Shown piece by piece: positions 1 to 6,029 of a DNA stretch of 7,831 nt. The translations under genes were made by a program, and so were the position numbers. Source of the stretch: an uncultured Paracoccaceae bacterium (lineage in GTDB: Bacteria; Pseudomonadota; Alphaproteobacteria; Rhodobacterales; Rhodobacteraceae); the NCBI GenBank assembly GCA_938038825.1, contig CALHST010000347.1, forward strand, positions 1 through 7,831, read 5' to 3'. The notes under the pieces were generated by a model. That model was given only the letters and a program-made list of their open reading frames with translations, was not told the origin of the DNA and made no database searches. The stretch's first letter is position 1, and the number at the start of each line of letters is the position of its first letter.

Positions 1-141
1 GATTCCGCCGCCACCACAATGTTGTTGGTAGAAAGCATGATTTCAGCCGTGCAAACACTGAACTGGGACGCCACCAAAGACCGCATGCAGGAACTGGAGG
101 ATATTTTTGACAACACAAAACTGTTCCGCAAGTTTACCTGA
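1..141 (+). CDS. C-terminal end of an unidentified protein (5' truncated)
   Basis: The first 46 codons of frame 1 are open and end at a TGA at 139-141; the start lies outside the window. The visible tail is mostly polar and probably helical: a mixed stretch (TMLLVESMISAVQTLNW), then an acidic helix (MQELEDIFDN), then a basic end (KLFRKFT). There is no membrane segment and no motif I recognise, so no function is assigned. A 129-bp gap separates it from the LysE-type gene on the same strand, with no clear terminator between them. That this is real coding sequence is inferred from the sensible amino-acid composition and the lack of stops; the length is too short for certainty. Confidence 0.65.
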   Translation, partial: DSAATTMLLVESMISAVQTLNWDATKDRMQELEDIFDNTKLFRKFT

Positions 142-173
142 AGACGCATACGGGGGCCGCTTTGCCTGAACGC

Positions 174-186
174 ATTGTGCCACAAT
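174..186. promoter_or_regulatory. 13-bp perfect palindrome, possible operator
   Basis: ATTGTG-C-CACAAT is a perfect 6-1-6 dyad in the gap upstream of the LysE-type gene, centred about 90 bp before its start codon. Part of it (GTGCCA, 177-182) is also repeated in inverted orientation as TGGCAC at 205-210. The size and symmetry fit a binding site for a dimeric repressor or activator, but no regulator gene is visible here and I cannot name the protein. A role in controlling the exporter is inference from position only. Confidence 0.3.
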
Positions 187-270
187 CTAAAACCACCGCC
201 AAAATGGCACTTCAAAGGATCTGACACAAAAGTACGGTCCGTTCACCAAACGCCCTGAAAGCCCAATGCC

Positions 271-903
271 ATGCCATCACCAGATCTTCTTGTCGCATTT
301 TTTCTGGCTGCCTGCATCTTTGCCTATATGCCGGGGCCATCGACGCTGTATGCAGCCGCACAAACGATCGCCCGTGGCAGACGCGCCGGGTGGTTTGCGG
401 CTTTGGGAATTCACACAGGCGGCTATGTGCACGTCTTCGCAGCGGCGTTCGGGCTTGCCGTTCTGTTTGAAGCGATTCCTGCCCTGTATGTCGCCCTGAA
501 ATTCGGCGGTGCGGCTTACCTTGTATGGTTGGGATACAAGGTGTTCACAAGTGACAGCCCGCGCGCAGTGCAGGACATGAAAAGCCCGTCAAAAAGCCCA
601 CAAAGAGCATTCCGGGAAAGTGCAACGGTTGAAATTTTGAACCCCAAGACAGCGCTCTTTTATCTCGCCTTCTTGCCCCAATTCACGGATCCCGGTGCCA
701 GTTTGGCAATTTGGTTGCAGTTGCTGATCCTTGGCACAATTGTGAATGTCATGTTTTCAAGCGCCGATGTGGTCTGTGTTCTTCTCGCGGATAAAGTGAC
801 CACCTATTTCAAGACCTCCGGATCAGCAAATCGCGTGGCGCAAAAGGTGGGGGGCAGTATTCTGATCGCACTTGGTCTCAACGTGGCCTTTAACCGCCAA
901 TAG
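271..903 (+). CDS. LysE/RhtB-family amino-acid exporter
   Basis: This 210-residue inner-membrane protein matches the LysE/RhtB superfamily, small exporters that use ion exchange to remove amino acids or related metabolites from the cytoplasm. Family length is about 200-215 residues. The N-terminal signature is clear: a first hydrophobic segment (about 6-24), then MPGPSTLYAAAQTIARGRRAG and a second segment at about 42-66 (AALGIHTGGYVHVFAAAFGL). A third lies at about 70-92, ending in AYLVWLGYKVF. A hydrophilic loop follows, then ILNPKTALFYLAFLPQF, typical of the family's second half, and further hydrophobic segments at about 145-173 and 190-205. An in-frame stop at 256-258 leaves ATG 271 as the only plausible ATG start. 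The Shine-Dalgarno is poor (GAAAG at 257-261). Substrate cannot be read from sequence; homoserine, threonine or lysine exporters are all possible. Confidence 0.9.
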   Translation: MPSPDLLVAFFLAACIFAYMPGPSTLYAAAQTIARGRRAGWFAALGIHTGGYVHVFAAAFGLAVLFEAIPALYVALKFGGAAYLVWLGYKVFTSDSPRAVQDMKSPSKSPQRAFRESATVEILNPKTALFYLAFLPQFTDPGASLAIWLQLLILGTIVNVMFSSADVVCVLLADKVTTYFKTSGSANRVAQKVGGSILIALGLNVAFNRQ

Positions 904-952
904 CAAAACGCGCGTTCAACCAGCAGGCTAGATCACAGATGTCGGATGAAAC

Positions 953-1028
953 TGGCTGGGATGGCAGGACTCGAACCTGCAACCTACTGTACCAAAAACA
1001 GTTGATCTACCAATTGATCTACATCCCA
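953..1028 (-). tRNA. tRNA-Gln (anticodon UUG)
   Basis: Read on the minus strand this folds into a complete 76-nt cloverleaf. The acceptor stem is TGGGATG/CATCCCA, followed by U8-A9. The D stem GATC/GATC encloses the loop AATTGGTA, with the usual GG. The anticodon stem is ACTGT/ACAGT with loop TTTTGGT, so the anticodon is TTG (plus-strand 993-995), decoding CAA and, by wobble, CAG. The variable loop is 5 nt and the T arm is GCAGG-TTCGAGT-CCTGC. Discriminator G73 and an encoded CCA complete the 3' end. The U1-A72 pair is typical of bacterial tRNA-Gln and is an identity element for the Glu-tRNA(Gln) amidotransferase GatCAB. All stems are fully paired. The gene converges on the LysE-type gene with a 49-bp gap. 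The D arm is AT-rich. Confidence 0.96.
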
Positions 1029-1040
1029 TCAGTGTGGCGC

Positions 1041-1069
1041 TAATTAGTGCGCGTCGCGCAGGCGTGCAA
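1041..1069 (-). promoter_or_regulatory. Candidate promoter of tRNA-Gln
   Basis: On the minus strand, TTGCAC (1069-1064) is followed after exactly 17 bp by TAATTA (1046-1041), which ends 12 bp before the first tRNA base. The -35 element keeps the TTG core most important in alphaproteobacterial promoters; the -10 element is weak by E. coli standards. The stretch after the -10 starts with GCGCCAC, a GC-rich discriminator as seen at growth-rate-regulated stable-RNA promoters. An alternative -10, ACTAAT (1048-1043), matches the consensus better but leaves only a 15-bp spacer. Position and spacing support the call; it is not proven. Confidence 0.4.
1048..1060. repeat. 13-bp palindrome TGCGCG-T-CGCGCA
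   Basis: A perfect 6-1-6 dyad lies between the putative -35 and -10 of the tRNA-Gln promoter and downstream of mscS on the minus strand. It could be a protein-binding site, or simply GC-rich sequence that folds at the end of the mscS transcript. No T-tract follows it on either strand, so it is not a standard intrinsic terminator. Confidence 0.35.
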
Positions 1070-1083
1070 GAGTAAATTGCACG
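1063..1083. repeat. Inverted repeat CGTGCAA-N7-TTGCACG downstream of mscS
   Basis: A perfect 7-bp stem with a 7-nt loop starts 19 bp after the mscS stop codon. Its position suits a 3'-end stabilising or termination hairpin for the mscS transcript, but no run of T follows it on the minus strand. One arm coincides with the putative -35 box of tRNA-Gln, so the symmetry may instead concern that promoter. The role is unresolved. Confidence 0.35.
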
Positions 1084-1101
1084 AAATTCACAACGATTTT
1101 C

Positions 1102-2421
1102 CTACTCTTCCGGAGCGGCCTTGTTCAAAAGATCTCCGTCGGACAGCGCAGCACGCTCTTGCAGGATGATTTTCTCAAGCTCTTGATCCGCGACGGCATG
1201 AACATCTTGGGCTTCCAGCGCATCGCCTGACGCCGCTTTGGCCGAGCTTTGCACAGGTTTTGGAATGGCCACACCATCAAGGCCCTGAATAGTAAATGTT
1301 GGCCCCGGCATCGCAATACCGGCACCTTCAAAGGCCGCCATACAAATGCGGTATGCCTCTCCCTTGGCGGCAACAAAACTGGTTTCGTGTTGGGCAATCC
1401 ATGCCGCAACGCGCAAAATCACAGCACTGTCCCCCAACTCTTCCAGCCAGACAGATGGCGCAGGTTCGCTTAACACGAATGGCAATCCAGCCACAGTTTC
1501 CTGCGCCAGCGCCTGCGCTGCAGCCAGATCCGTGTCATACCCCACACCCAGATCCAGCAAGAAACGGCGTTCGTCATTGCGCGAATAGTTGACGATTCGG
1601 CTTTTAAAAACAGTCGCATTGGGAATGCGGATGTGATTGCCATCAAAGCTTAACAAGATCGTCGCGCGCGAGGTCAGACGAATAACTTTCCCCATATCCC
1701 CTTCGATTTCGACTGTATCGTTGGGACGAAAGGGTTGGCGGATAGACAACATGATGGACGCAATAAAGTTTTCAACGGTGTCTTTGACCGCAAAACCAAT
1801 GGCCAGACCCACGATCCCAGCGGCACCTAAAATGGTCGACAACAACGCCGATGCATTTAGGATATCAAGCGCAACAACAAGACCGCCAATGATAAAGGCA
1901 AGCCGGACAAGTTGGCGATAGATATCCGCAATAAACGCGTTCGGGGCCAAGCGGTTCCAAGGCTCTTTCAGGCGCGCAATCACAACACCAATCGACACGA
2001 CCACGACAAAGGCCAAAAGCGCGACCAATGCCAACGGCAGATAGACAACAAGTTGCCAGACCCGGTTCAAGAACCGTTCTACAGCTGGATTTAGTTGTTC
2101 CACCACATCGGTGGTTTGCGTAACAAGGTTTTCAATGGCCACAACACCTTCGACCCGCGCCACGATATCATTCAATCGCGCGCCGGTTGCTTGATCAACG
2201 GTGGTGCCGCGCAGCGTGACAATCCCGGACGAGACAGTCACAGTCACGTCCTCGAATCCTTCGAGTTCAGACAAAATATCGCGGATCCGAACCGCAATGG
2301 CTGCGTCTTGCTCTGCGCTGTCTTCCACTGTGATTGTGGATGTTGGTTGTTCTTCTGATTGCTGCGCCTGTCCCGTGACGGGAACCAGCATCAAACAAAG
2401 ACAAAACAGAATAATGCGCAT
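1102..2421 (-). CDS. MscS-family mechanosensitive channel with N-terminal BON domain
   Basis: The product is 439 residues, an inner-membrane channel of the MscS family, which opens under membrane tension to release solutes after hypo-osmotic shock. A signal peptide (residues 1-19, MRIILFCLCLMLVPVTGQA) precedes a BON domain (about 36-104, ending EGVVAIENLVTQT), a periplasmic fold thought to bind membranes or lipids. Transmembrane segments lie at about 120-149 and 168-190. The pore-lining TM3 (about 194-228) is unmistakable, with GLAIGFAVKDTVENFIASIM followed by IRQPFRPNDTVEIEG, the start of the MscS beta domain. The C-terminal alpha/beta domain ends near 380; a hydrophilic Ala/Glu-rich tail of about 55 residues follows. 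The frame is open back to 2589, but the signal peptide sets the start at ATG 2421 and removes overlap with the upstream gene. The Shine-Dalgarno is weak. The upstream gene on the same strand encodes an exported SH3 protein. Confidence 0.92.
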   Translation of the reverse strand: MRIILFCLCLMLVPVTGQAQQSEEQPTSTITVEDSAEQDAAIAVRIRDILSELEGFEDVTVTVSSGIVTLRGTTVDQATGARLNDIVARVEGVVAIENLVTQTTDVVEQLNPAVERFLNRVWQLVVYLPLALVALLAFVVVVSIGVVIARLKEPWNRLAPNAFIADIYRQLVRLAFIIGGLVVALDILNASALLSTILGAAGIVGLAIGFAVKDTVENFIASIMLSIRQPFRPNDTVEIEGDMGKVIRLTSRATILLSFDGNHIRIPNATVFKSRIVNYSRNDERRFLLDLGVGYDTDLAAAQALAQETVAGLPFVLSEPAPSVWLEELGDSAVILRVAAWIAQHETSFVAAKGEAYRICMAAFEGAGIAMPGPTFTIQGLDGVAIPKPVQSSAKAASGDALEAQDVHAVADQELEKIILQERAALSDGDLLNKAAPEE

Positions 2422-2450
2422 GATAAATGACCAAGATAAAGCAATGCCGT

Positions 2451-2480
2451 TTGATAAGCCGACACGCAGAACGGGTACAA
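2451..2480 (-). promoter_or_regulatory. Weak candidate promoter of mscS
   Basis: In the 80-bp gap between the SH3 gene and mscS, the minus strand has TTGTAC (2480-2475), an 18-bp spacer and TATCAA (2456-2451). This would start transcription about 20-25 bp before the mscS ATG. Both hexamers match the consensus only partly, so mscS may equally be read from a promoter upstream of the SH3 gene. Confidence 0.25.
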
Positions 2481-2501
2481 GCAGAATTCCGGAAAACCGC
2501 G

Positions 2502-3002
2502 TCAGTCGCGCACTTCTTCTGGGGCAACACCCCACAATGCGCCTTTGCGAGCCCATCCCCGGTATCCACCGGAACTGACACGACACCATTCGCGTTCACA
2601 TTTACCAAGTTCCGCCACAACCCCTGCTTCCAAAGCCGCGACAATCTGTGTGACCTCATCCGGACGCTTATGAAGTGTGAGCATGTCTTGCTCGACGATG
2701 ACCGTGCGGTTGCCGGAAATCAGCGAATAATGTACCCAGCCGCCAAAGCCCTCTTTGTCTTCCACGCGCCGCCAATGGCCATGCTCGGCCGTGACCTGCA
2801 AAGGCATGTTGCGGCGCTTGAACACCCAATCCACGCGATGACTGAGCGACGGACCGCGGCGCACGTTCCCTTCTGACGCTTTCAAGGACACAAAGCGCGG
2901 GATCGGCAAATTCGTAACTGTGCCCCGTTCGTCGGCAGCCACCATCGAGCCGGAAAACCCAACCATAATTGCGCAAACAATGCCAATCACCGTCTTCAAC
3001 AT
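2502..3002 (-). CDS. Exported protein with tandem bacterial SH3 domains
   Basis: The product is 166 residues from ATG 3002. A signal peptide (about 1-23: a lysine, the hydrophobic core TVIGIVCAIMVGFSG, then SMVAA|DE) sends it to the periplasm. Two bacterial SH3-like repeats follow. The first (about 38-102) carries the hallmark NVRRGPSLSHRVDWVF and later WRRVEDKEGFGGWVHYSLI; the second (about 105-159) has LHKRPDEVTQIVAAL, WCRVSSGGYRGWARKGALWGV. This matches the SH3_4-type secreted proteins common in alphaproteobacteria, thought to bind cell-wall or envelope partners; the partner is unknown. Cys135 and Cys140 (KCEREWC) could form a disulphide in the periplasm. An in-frame TTG at 3008 is possible, but a GAGCGGG Shine-Dalgarno sits 8 nt before ATG 3002 and too close to the TTG. 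mscS lies 80 bp downstream on the same strand. The gene diverges from the dehydrogenase across a 117-bp gap. Confidence 0.88.
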   Translation of the reverse strand: MLKTVIGIVCAIMVGFSGSMVAADERGTVTNLPIPRFVSLKASEGNVRRGPSLSHRVDWVFKRRNMPLQVTAEHGHWRRVEDKEGFGGWVHYSLISGNRTVIVEQDMLTLHKRPDEVTQIVAALEAGVVAELGKCEREWCRVSSGGYRGWARKGALWGVAPEEVRD

Positions 3003-3106
3003 CTTCAAAACCCGCTCGGTTTAAATCTCTGTCATGATGCGCGGGGTTCTTGTGCCCCTGTCGCCTTTCCGCCACCATGGCACGCACAGACACGTGCGAA
3101 AAGAGC

Positions 3107-3112
3107 AAGGGA
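3107..3112 (+). promoter_or_regulatory. Ribosome binding site of the dehydrogenase
   Basis: AAGGGA sits 7 nt before ATG 3120 and fixes that start. The rest of the 117-bp divergent gap holds no clear -10/-35 pair on either strand. It does contain a GGGG-N8-CCCC inverted repeat (3043-3058) and a CGCAC-N6-GTGCG inverted repeat (3083-3098). Confidence 0.7.
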
Positions 3113-3119
3113 ATTATCA

Positions 3120-4103
3120 ATGGCAAAACCTCGGCTAAGTGTTGTCGTTACGCGACGGTTACCCGACGCGGTTGAGACGCGATTGTCCGAATTGTTTGAT
3201 GTGCAGCTTCGCGACACTGACGCCCCGATGAGCCGCGCACAGCTGATTGAAGCCATGAAAACAGCTGATGTTTTGGTGCCCACGATCACGGATACCATTG
3301 ATAATGCAATGATTTCCGGCTCTGGGCCACGACTGAAACTGATTGCCAACTATGGGGCCGGTGTCGACAATATTGACGTGGCAACCGCCCGTCAGCGTGG
3401 CATTTTGGTTTCAAACACGCCCGGCGTTCTGACGGATGACACCGCAGACATGGTTATGGCGCTGATTTTGGCAGTGACTCGCCGCATTCCTGAAGGTCTT
3501 TCCGTCATGCAAAGTGATGAATGGGAGGGGTGGGCCCCTCAAGCCTTACTCGGCGGCCGCGTCGGTGGCCGCCGTTTGGGCATCATCGGCATGGGCCACA
3601 TCGGTCAAGCCGTCGCGCGGCGCGCCAATGCCTTTGGATTGCAAGTCCATTATCACAACCGCCGCCGACTCCATTCTGGCGTAGAGGAGGACTTGTCCGC
3701 CCGGTATTGGGAAAGCCTGGACCAAATGTTGGCCCGGATGGACGTGGTGTCAGTCAATTGTCCCTCAACCCCATCGACATTCCACCTTCTCAGCGCCCGG
3801 CGTTTGCGGCTGCTAAAGCCCGAAGCTGTGATCGTGAACACCGCACGCGGCGAAGTGATCGACGAAAATGCCCTGACCCGCATGTTGCGGGCCAATGAAA
3901 TCGCGGGCGCTGGATTAGACGTTTATGAAGGCGACGAAGCAAATCCCAGATTGCGAGAGCTAAAGAACGTCGTTCTGTTGCCGCATATGGGATCAGCAAC
4001 GCGTGAAGGTCGGTTGGAGATGGGCGAAAAGGTTCTTATTAACATCAAGACTTTTGACGATGGACACCGCCCCCCTGATTTAGTGGTCCCTGCGATGTTG
4101 TGA
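3120..4103 (+). CDS. D-2-hydroxyacid dehydrogenase (glyoxylate/hydroxypyruvate reductase type)
   Basis: A 327-residue cytoplasmic NAD(P)H-dependent oxidoreductase that interconverts 2-oxoacids such as glyoxylate or hydroxypyruvate with D-2-hydroxyacids; length is normal for the family. The substrate-domain signature NYGAGVDNID is at 77-86. The Rossmann domain has LGIIGMGHIGQAVARRA, with G157-x-G159-x-x-G162. After the second strand comes HNRRR (179-183), basic rather than acidic, which favours NADPH. The catalytic Arg243 is in VNTARGEVIDE and His289 in LLPHMGSAT. The catalytic acid is unusual: the family's conserved E-P is replaced by DVYEGDEANP, placing Asp272 where Glu is expected, with one residue missing before His289. 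The gene is followed after 59 bp by gamma-glutamyltransferase on the same strand. Family membership is certain; the exact substrate is not. Confidence 0.93.
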   Translation: MAKPRLSVVVTRRLPDAVETRLSELFDVQLRDTDAPMSRAQLIEAMKTADVLVPTITDTIDNAMISGSGPRLKLIANYGAGVDNIDVATARQRGILVSNTPGVLTDDTADMVMALILAVTRRIPEGLSVMQSDEWEGWAPQALLGGRVGGRRLGIIGMGHIGQAVARRANAFGLQVHYHNRRRLHSGVEEDLSARYWESLDQMLARMDVVSVNCPSTPSTFHLLSARRLRLLKPEAVIVNTARGEVIDENALTRMLRANEIAGAGLDVYEGDEANPRLRELKNVVLLPHMGSATREGRLEMGEKVLINIKTFDDGHRPPDLVVPAML

Positions 4104-4114
4104 ATCCTGCAAAT

Positions 4115-4149
4115 ATCCTCAACCATAGGTTAATTTTCATTGAGAGGAT
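4115..4149 (+). promoter_or_regulatory. Imperfect hairpin in the ggt leader
   Basis: Bases 4115-4122 (ATCCTCAA) can pair with 4140-4149 (TTGAGAGGAT) with a short bulge, enclosing an inner AACC-ATA-GGTT hairpin (4121-4131) as an alternative fold. The structure ends just before the Shine-Dalgarno of ggt and could affect its translation or separate it from the upstream message. No T-tract follows, so it is unlikely to be a terminator. Confidence 0.25.
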
Positions 4150-4152
4150 TCT

Positions 4153-4157
4153 GGAGG
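4153..4157 (+). promoter_or_regulatory. Ribosome binding site deciding the ggt start
   Basis: GGAGG lies 5 nt before ATG 4163, the codon that begins a classical signal peptide. This rules out the GTG at 4100, which would add 21 residues ahead of the signal peptide. Confidence 0.85.
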
Positions 4158-4162
4158 AATTC

Positions 4163-5953
4163 ATGCGGTATACTGTTTCATTGACTGCTTTGCTTTTGGC
4201 GACACCCGCCTTGGCACAGCAAGCTGCAGACGCTGTTCAGCCCGAAGGCGCAACTGCAGGCGGATTTCAGGCGATTTCAGAAGGCGTCGCCAAGGCCCTG
4301 GAAACCAAAGACGCAGGCAAGCCTGTCGCCGCCGAAAATTGGATGGTGGCCGCAGCGAACCCTCATGCCGTTCAGGCGGGTTCGGATGTTCTGCGGGCTG
4401 GTGGCACTGCTGCGGACGCCATGGTCGCGGTCCAAACTGTGTTGGGTCTGGTCGAGCCACAATCATCGGGTCTGGGTGGCGGCGCGTTTCTTGTTTGGTA
4501 TGACGCTGCCAGCAAAGAATTGACGACGCTGGATGCCCGCGAGACCGCCCCTTTGGCCGCCACACCGCGTTTGTTCCAAACCGAAGACGGCGAGCGGATG
4601 GGCTTTTTTGATGCTGTGGTTGGGGGCCGCTCGGTTGGGGTTCCCGGAACCCCCGCACTTTTGGAAGATGCCCATCGCCGCTGGGGGAACCAAGATTGGG
4701 CGGAGTTGCTACAACCTGCGACCTCTTTGGCTGAGGACGGATTTACCGTGTCGCCGCGCCTGGCCGGTTTGATCGAACGGGACGCAGAACGGTTGGCCAT
4801 ATTCCCAAAGACCGCCGCGTATTTCCTGCCAGACGGTGCGCCATTGCAAGCTGGGAGCACGCTGCAAAACCCGGACTATGCGGACACGCTTCGCCAAATG
4901 GCGGAAAACGGCGTGGGTGTCTTTTATGCGTTGGGTGAAAACTCGATAGGTGCGCAAATCGTCGATGCTGTGCAAAACGCCGAAGGCAATCCCGGCGTTC
5001 TAAGCCAATGGGATATGGCGTTGTATCAAGTGATTGAACGCCCCGCTGTGTGTGCGACGTACCGCGCGCATGACGTTTGCGGCATGGGCCCTCCATCCTC
5101 GGGCGCTTTGGCCGTCGGGCAAACCTTGGGCATGCTCAATGAATTTGACCTGTCCGCGTTGGGCCCTGACGATCCTGCTGCCTGGCGCTTGATCGGGGAT
5201 GCGTCACGCCTCGCCTTTGCAGATCGGGGCCGTTACGTTGCCGATAGTGATTATGTTCCGGTCCCTGTCGAAGGCATGGTGGACGAGGGGTATCTGGCGT
5301 CTCGCGCGGCCTTGTTACTGAGTGACACCGCCTTGCCGGATGTCACACCGGGTCAGCCCGAATACAGTCACGCGTTGCTTTGGGCAGATGATGACGCGAT
5401 TGAATTGCCATCAACCTCGCACATCTCAATCGTGGACAGTTATGGTAATGTTTTGTCGATGACGACGACAATCGAGAACGCCTTTGGGTCACGGTTGATG
5501 TCCAACGGGTTCCTTTTGAATAATGAACTCACAGACTTTTCGTTTCGCTCGCATGTAGACGGAGTTCCTGTGGCCAATCGGGTAGAGCCGGGAAAACGCC
5601 CGCGGTCATCCATGTCGCCGACAATTGTGATGAAAGATGGCGCGCCTGTACTGGCCATCGGATCGCCGGGCGGCAGCCGGATCATTCCATACGTTGCGCA
5701 GGCCATTATTGCGCATCTGGATTGGGGAATGGACGTGCAACAGGCGGTTGCCCTGCCCCACGCGGCCAATCGGTTTGGCACCTATGATTTGGAAGAAGGC
5801 ACTGCGATGGCTGATATGGCCCCCGCGTTGGAAGCCATGGGCTATGAGGTCAACGTACGAGGGCTGAATTCCGGCCTACATGCGATTTCCATTGGGGATG
5901 GCCTGCTGGGCGGTGCGGATCCGCGTCGCGAAGGCATCGCCATCGGCGAGTGA
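4163..5953 (+). CDS. ggt: Gamma-glutamyltransferase (glutathione hydrolase) precursor
   Basis: The 596-residue product is a periplasmic Ntn-hydrolase that cleaves the gamma-glutamyl bond of glutathione and related compounds, passing the glutamyl group to water or an amino acid. A signal peptide (1-18, ending TPALA|QQ) is followed by the large-subunit region with NPHAVQAGSDVLRAGGTAADA and LDARETAP (Arg126, the glutamate-carboxylate ligand). The precursor should self-cleave before Thr418 in PSTSHISIVDSYGN, giving subunits of roughly 42 and 19 kDa. The small subunit keeps NNELTDFS (Glu455, Asp458), RSSMSPTIV (Ser482-Ser483) and GSPGGSRII (Gly503-Gly504), the known substrate and oxyanion-hole positions. 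Where E. coli has Asn411 this protein has Glu438 (TTTIENAFGS). Length is typical. It lies between two D-2-hydroxyacid oxidoreductase genes, 59 bp after the first and 76 bp before the second. Confidence 0.95.
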   Translation: MRYTVSLTALLLATPALAQQAADAVQPEGATAGGFQAISEGVAKALETKDAGKPVAAENWMVAAANPHAVQAGSDVLRAGGTAADAMVAVQTVLGLVEPQSSGLGGGAFLVWYDAASKELTTLDARETAPLAATPRLFQTEDGERMGFFDAVVGGRSVGVPGTPALLEDAHRRWGNQDWAELLQPATSLAEDGFTVSPRLAGLIERDAERLAIFPKTAAYFLPDGAPLQAGSTLQNPDYADTLRQMAENGVGVFYALGENSIGAQIVDAVQNAEGNPGVLSQWDMALYQVIERPAVCATYRAHDVCGMGPPSSGALAVGQTLGMLNEFDLSALGPDDPAAWRLIGDASRLAFADRGRYVADSDYVPVPVEGMVDEGYLASRAALLLSDTALPDVTPGQPEYSHALLWADDDAIELPSTSHISIVDSYGNVLSMTTTIENAFGSRLMSNGFLLNNELTDFSFRSHVDGVPVANRVEPGKRPRSSMSPTIVMKDGAPVLAIGSPGGSRIIPYVAQAIIAHLDWGMDVQQAVALPHAANRFGTYDLEEGTAMADMAPALEAMGYEVNVRGLNSGLHAISIGDGLLGGADPRREGIAIGE

Positions 5954-5979
5954 GCCAAACAATCAAGTCATGACATTGG

Positions 5980-6006
5980 CGCGGCCACGGGGTATCTGTG
6001 GCCGCG
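5980..6006 (+). terminator. Strong hairpin between ggt and the FAD oxidase gene (terminator or attenuator)
   Basis: CGCGGCCAC (5980-5988) and GTGGCCGCG (5998-6006) form a perfect 9-bp GC-rich stem with a 9-nt loop, extendable by two G-U pairs. It starts 26 bp after the ggt stop. The following TTGCCGTTTT is only a broken T-tract, then the Shine-Dalgarno of the next gene begins. It could terminate ggt transcripts inefficiently, protect the ggt 3' end, or act within the leader of the downstream gene. Confidence 0.55.
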
Positions 6007-6016
6007 TTGCCGTTTT

Positions 6017-6023
6017 GGGAGGA
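6017..6023 (+). promoter_or_regulatory. Ribosome binding site deciding the FAD oxidase start
   Basis: GGGAGGA lies 6 nt before ATG 6030. The frame is open back to 5880 inside ggt, but those 50 codons read through the 5980-6006 hairpin and overlap ggt, so ATG 6030 is the start. Confidence 0.85.
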
Positions 6024-6029
6024 ACAGCC

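Noticed and set aside
1063..1083. Intrinsic terminator of mscS
   Set aside because: The 7-bp stem has no following T-run on the minus strand, so it is listed only as an inverted repeat.
2422..2589. N-terminal extension of the mscS frame to ATG 2589
   Set aside because: It would put 56 residues, many of them basic, ahead of a clear signal peptide and overlap the SH3 gene; ATG 2421 is the natural start.
3003..3008. TTG start at 3008 for the SH3 protein
   Set aside because: The GAGCGGG Shine-Dalgarno would be only 2 nt away; ATG 3002 has proper spacing.
4100..4162. GTG start of ggt overlapping the dehydrogenase stop (translational coupling)
   Set aside because: The GGAGG Shine-Dalgarno and the signal peptide both begin at ATG 4163.
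4161..4860. Long minus-strand open frames opposite ggt
   Set aside because: They are antisense shadows of a strongly conserved gene, with Arg/Pro-rich low-quality composition and no recognisable motif.
5880..6029. FAD oxidase start at ATG 5880 inside ggt
   Set aside because: The extra 50 residues match nothing in the family and run through a strong hairpin; GGGAGGA precedes ATG 6030.
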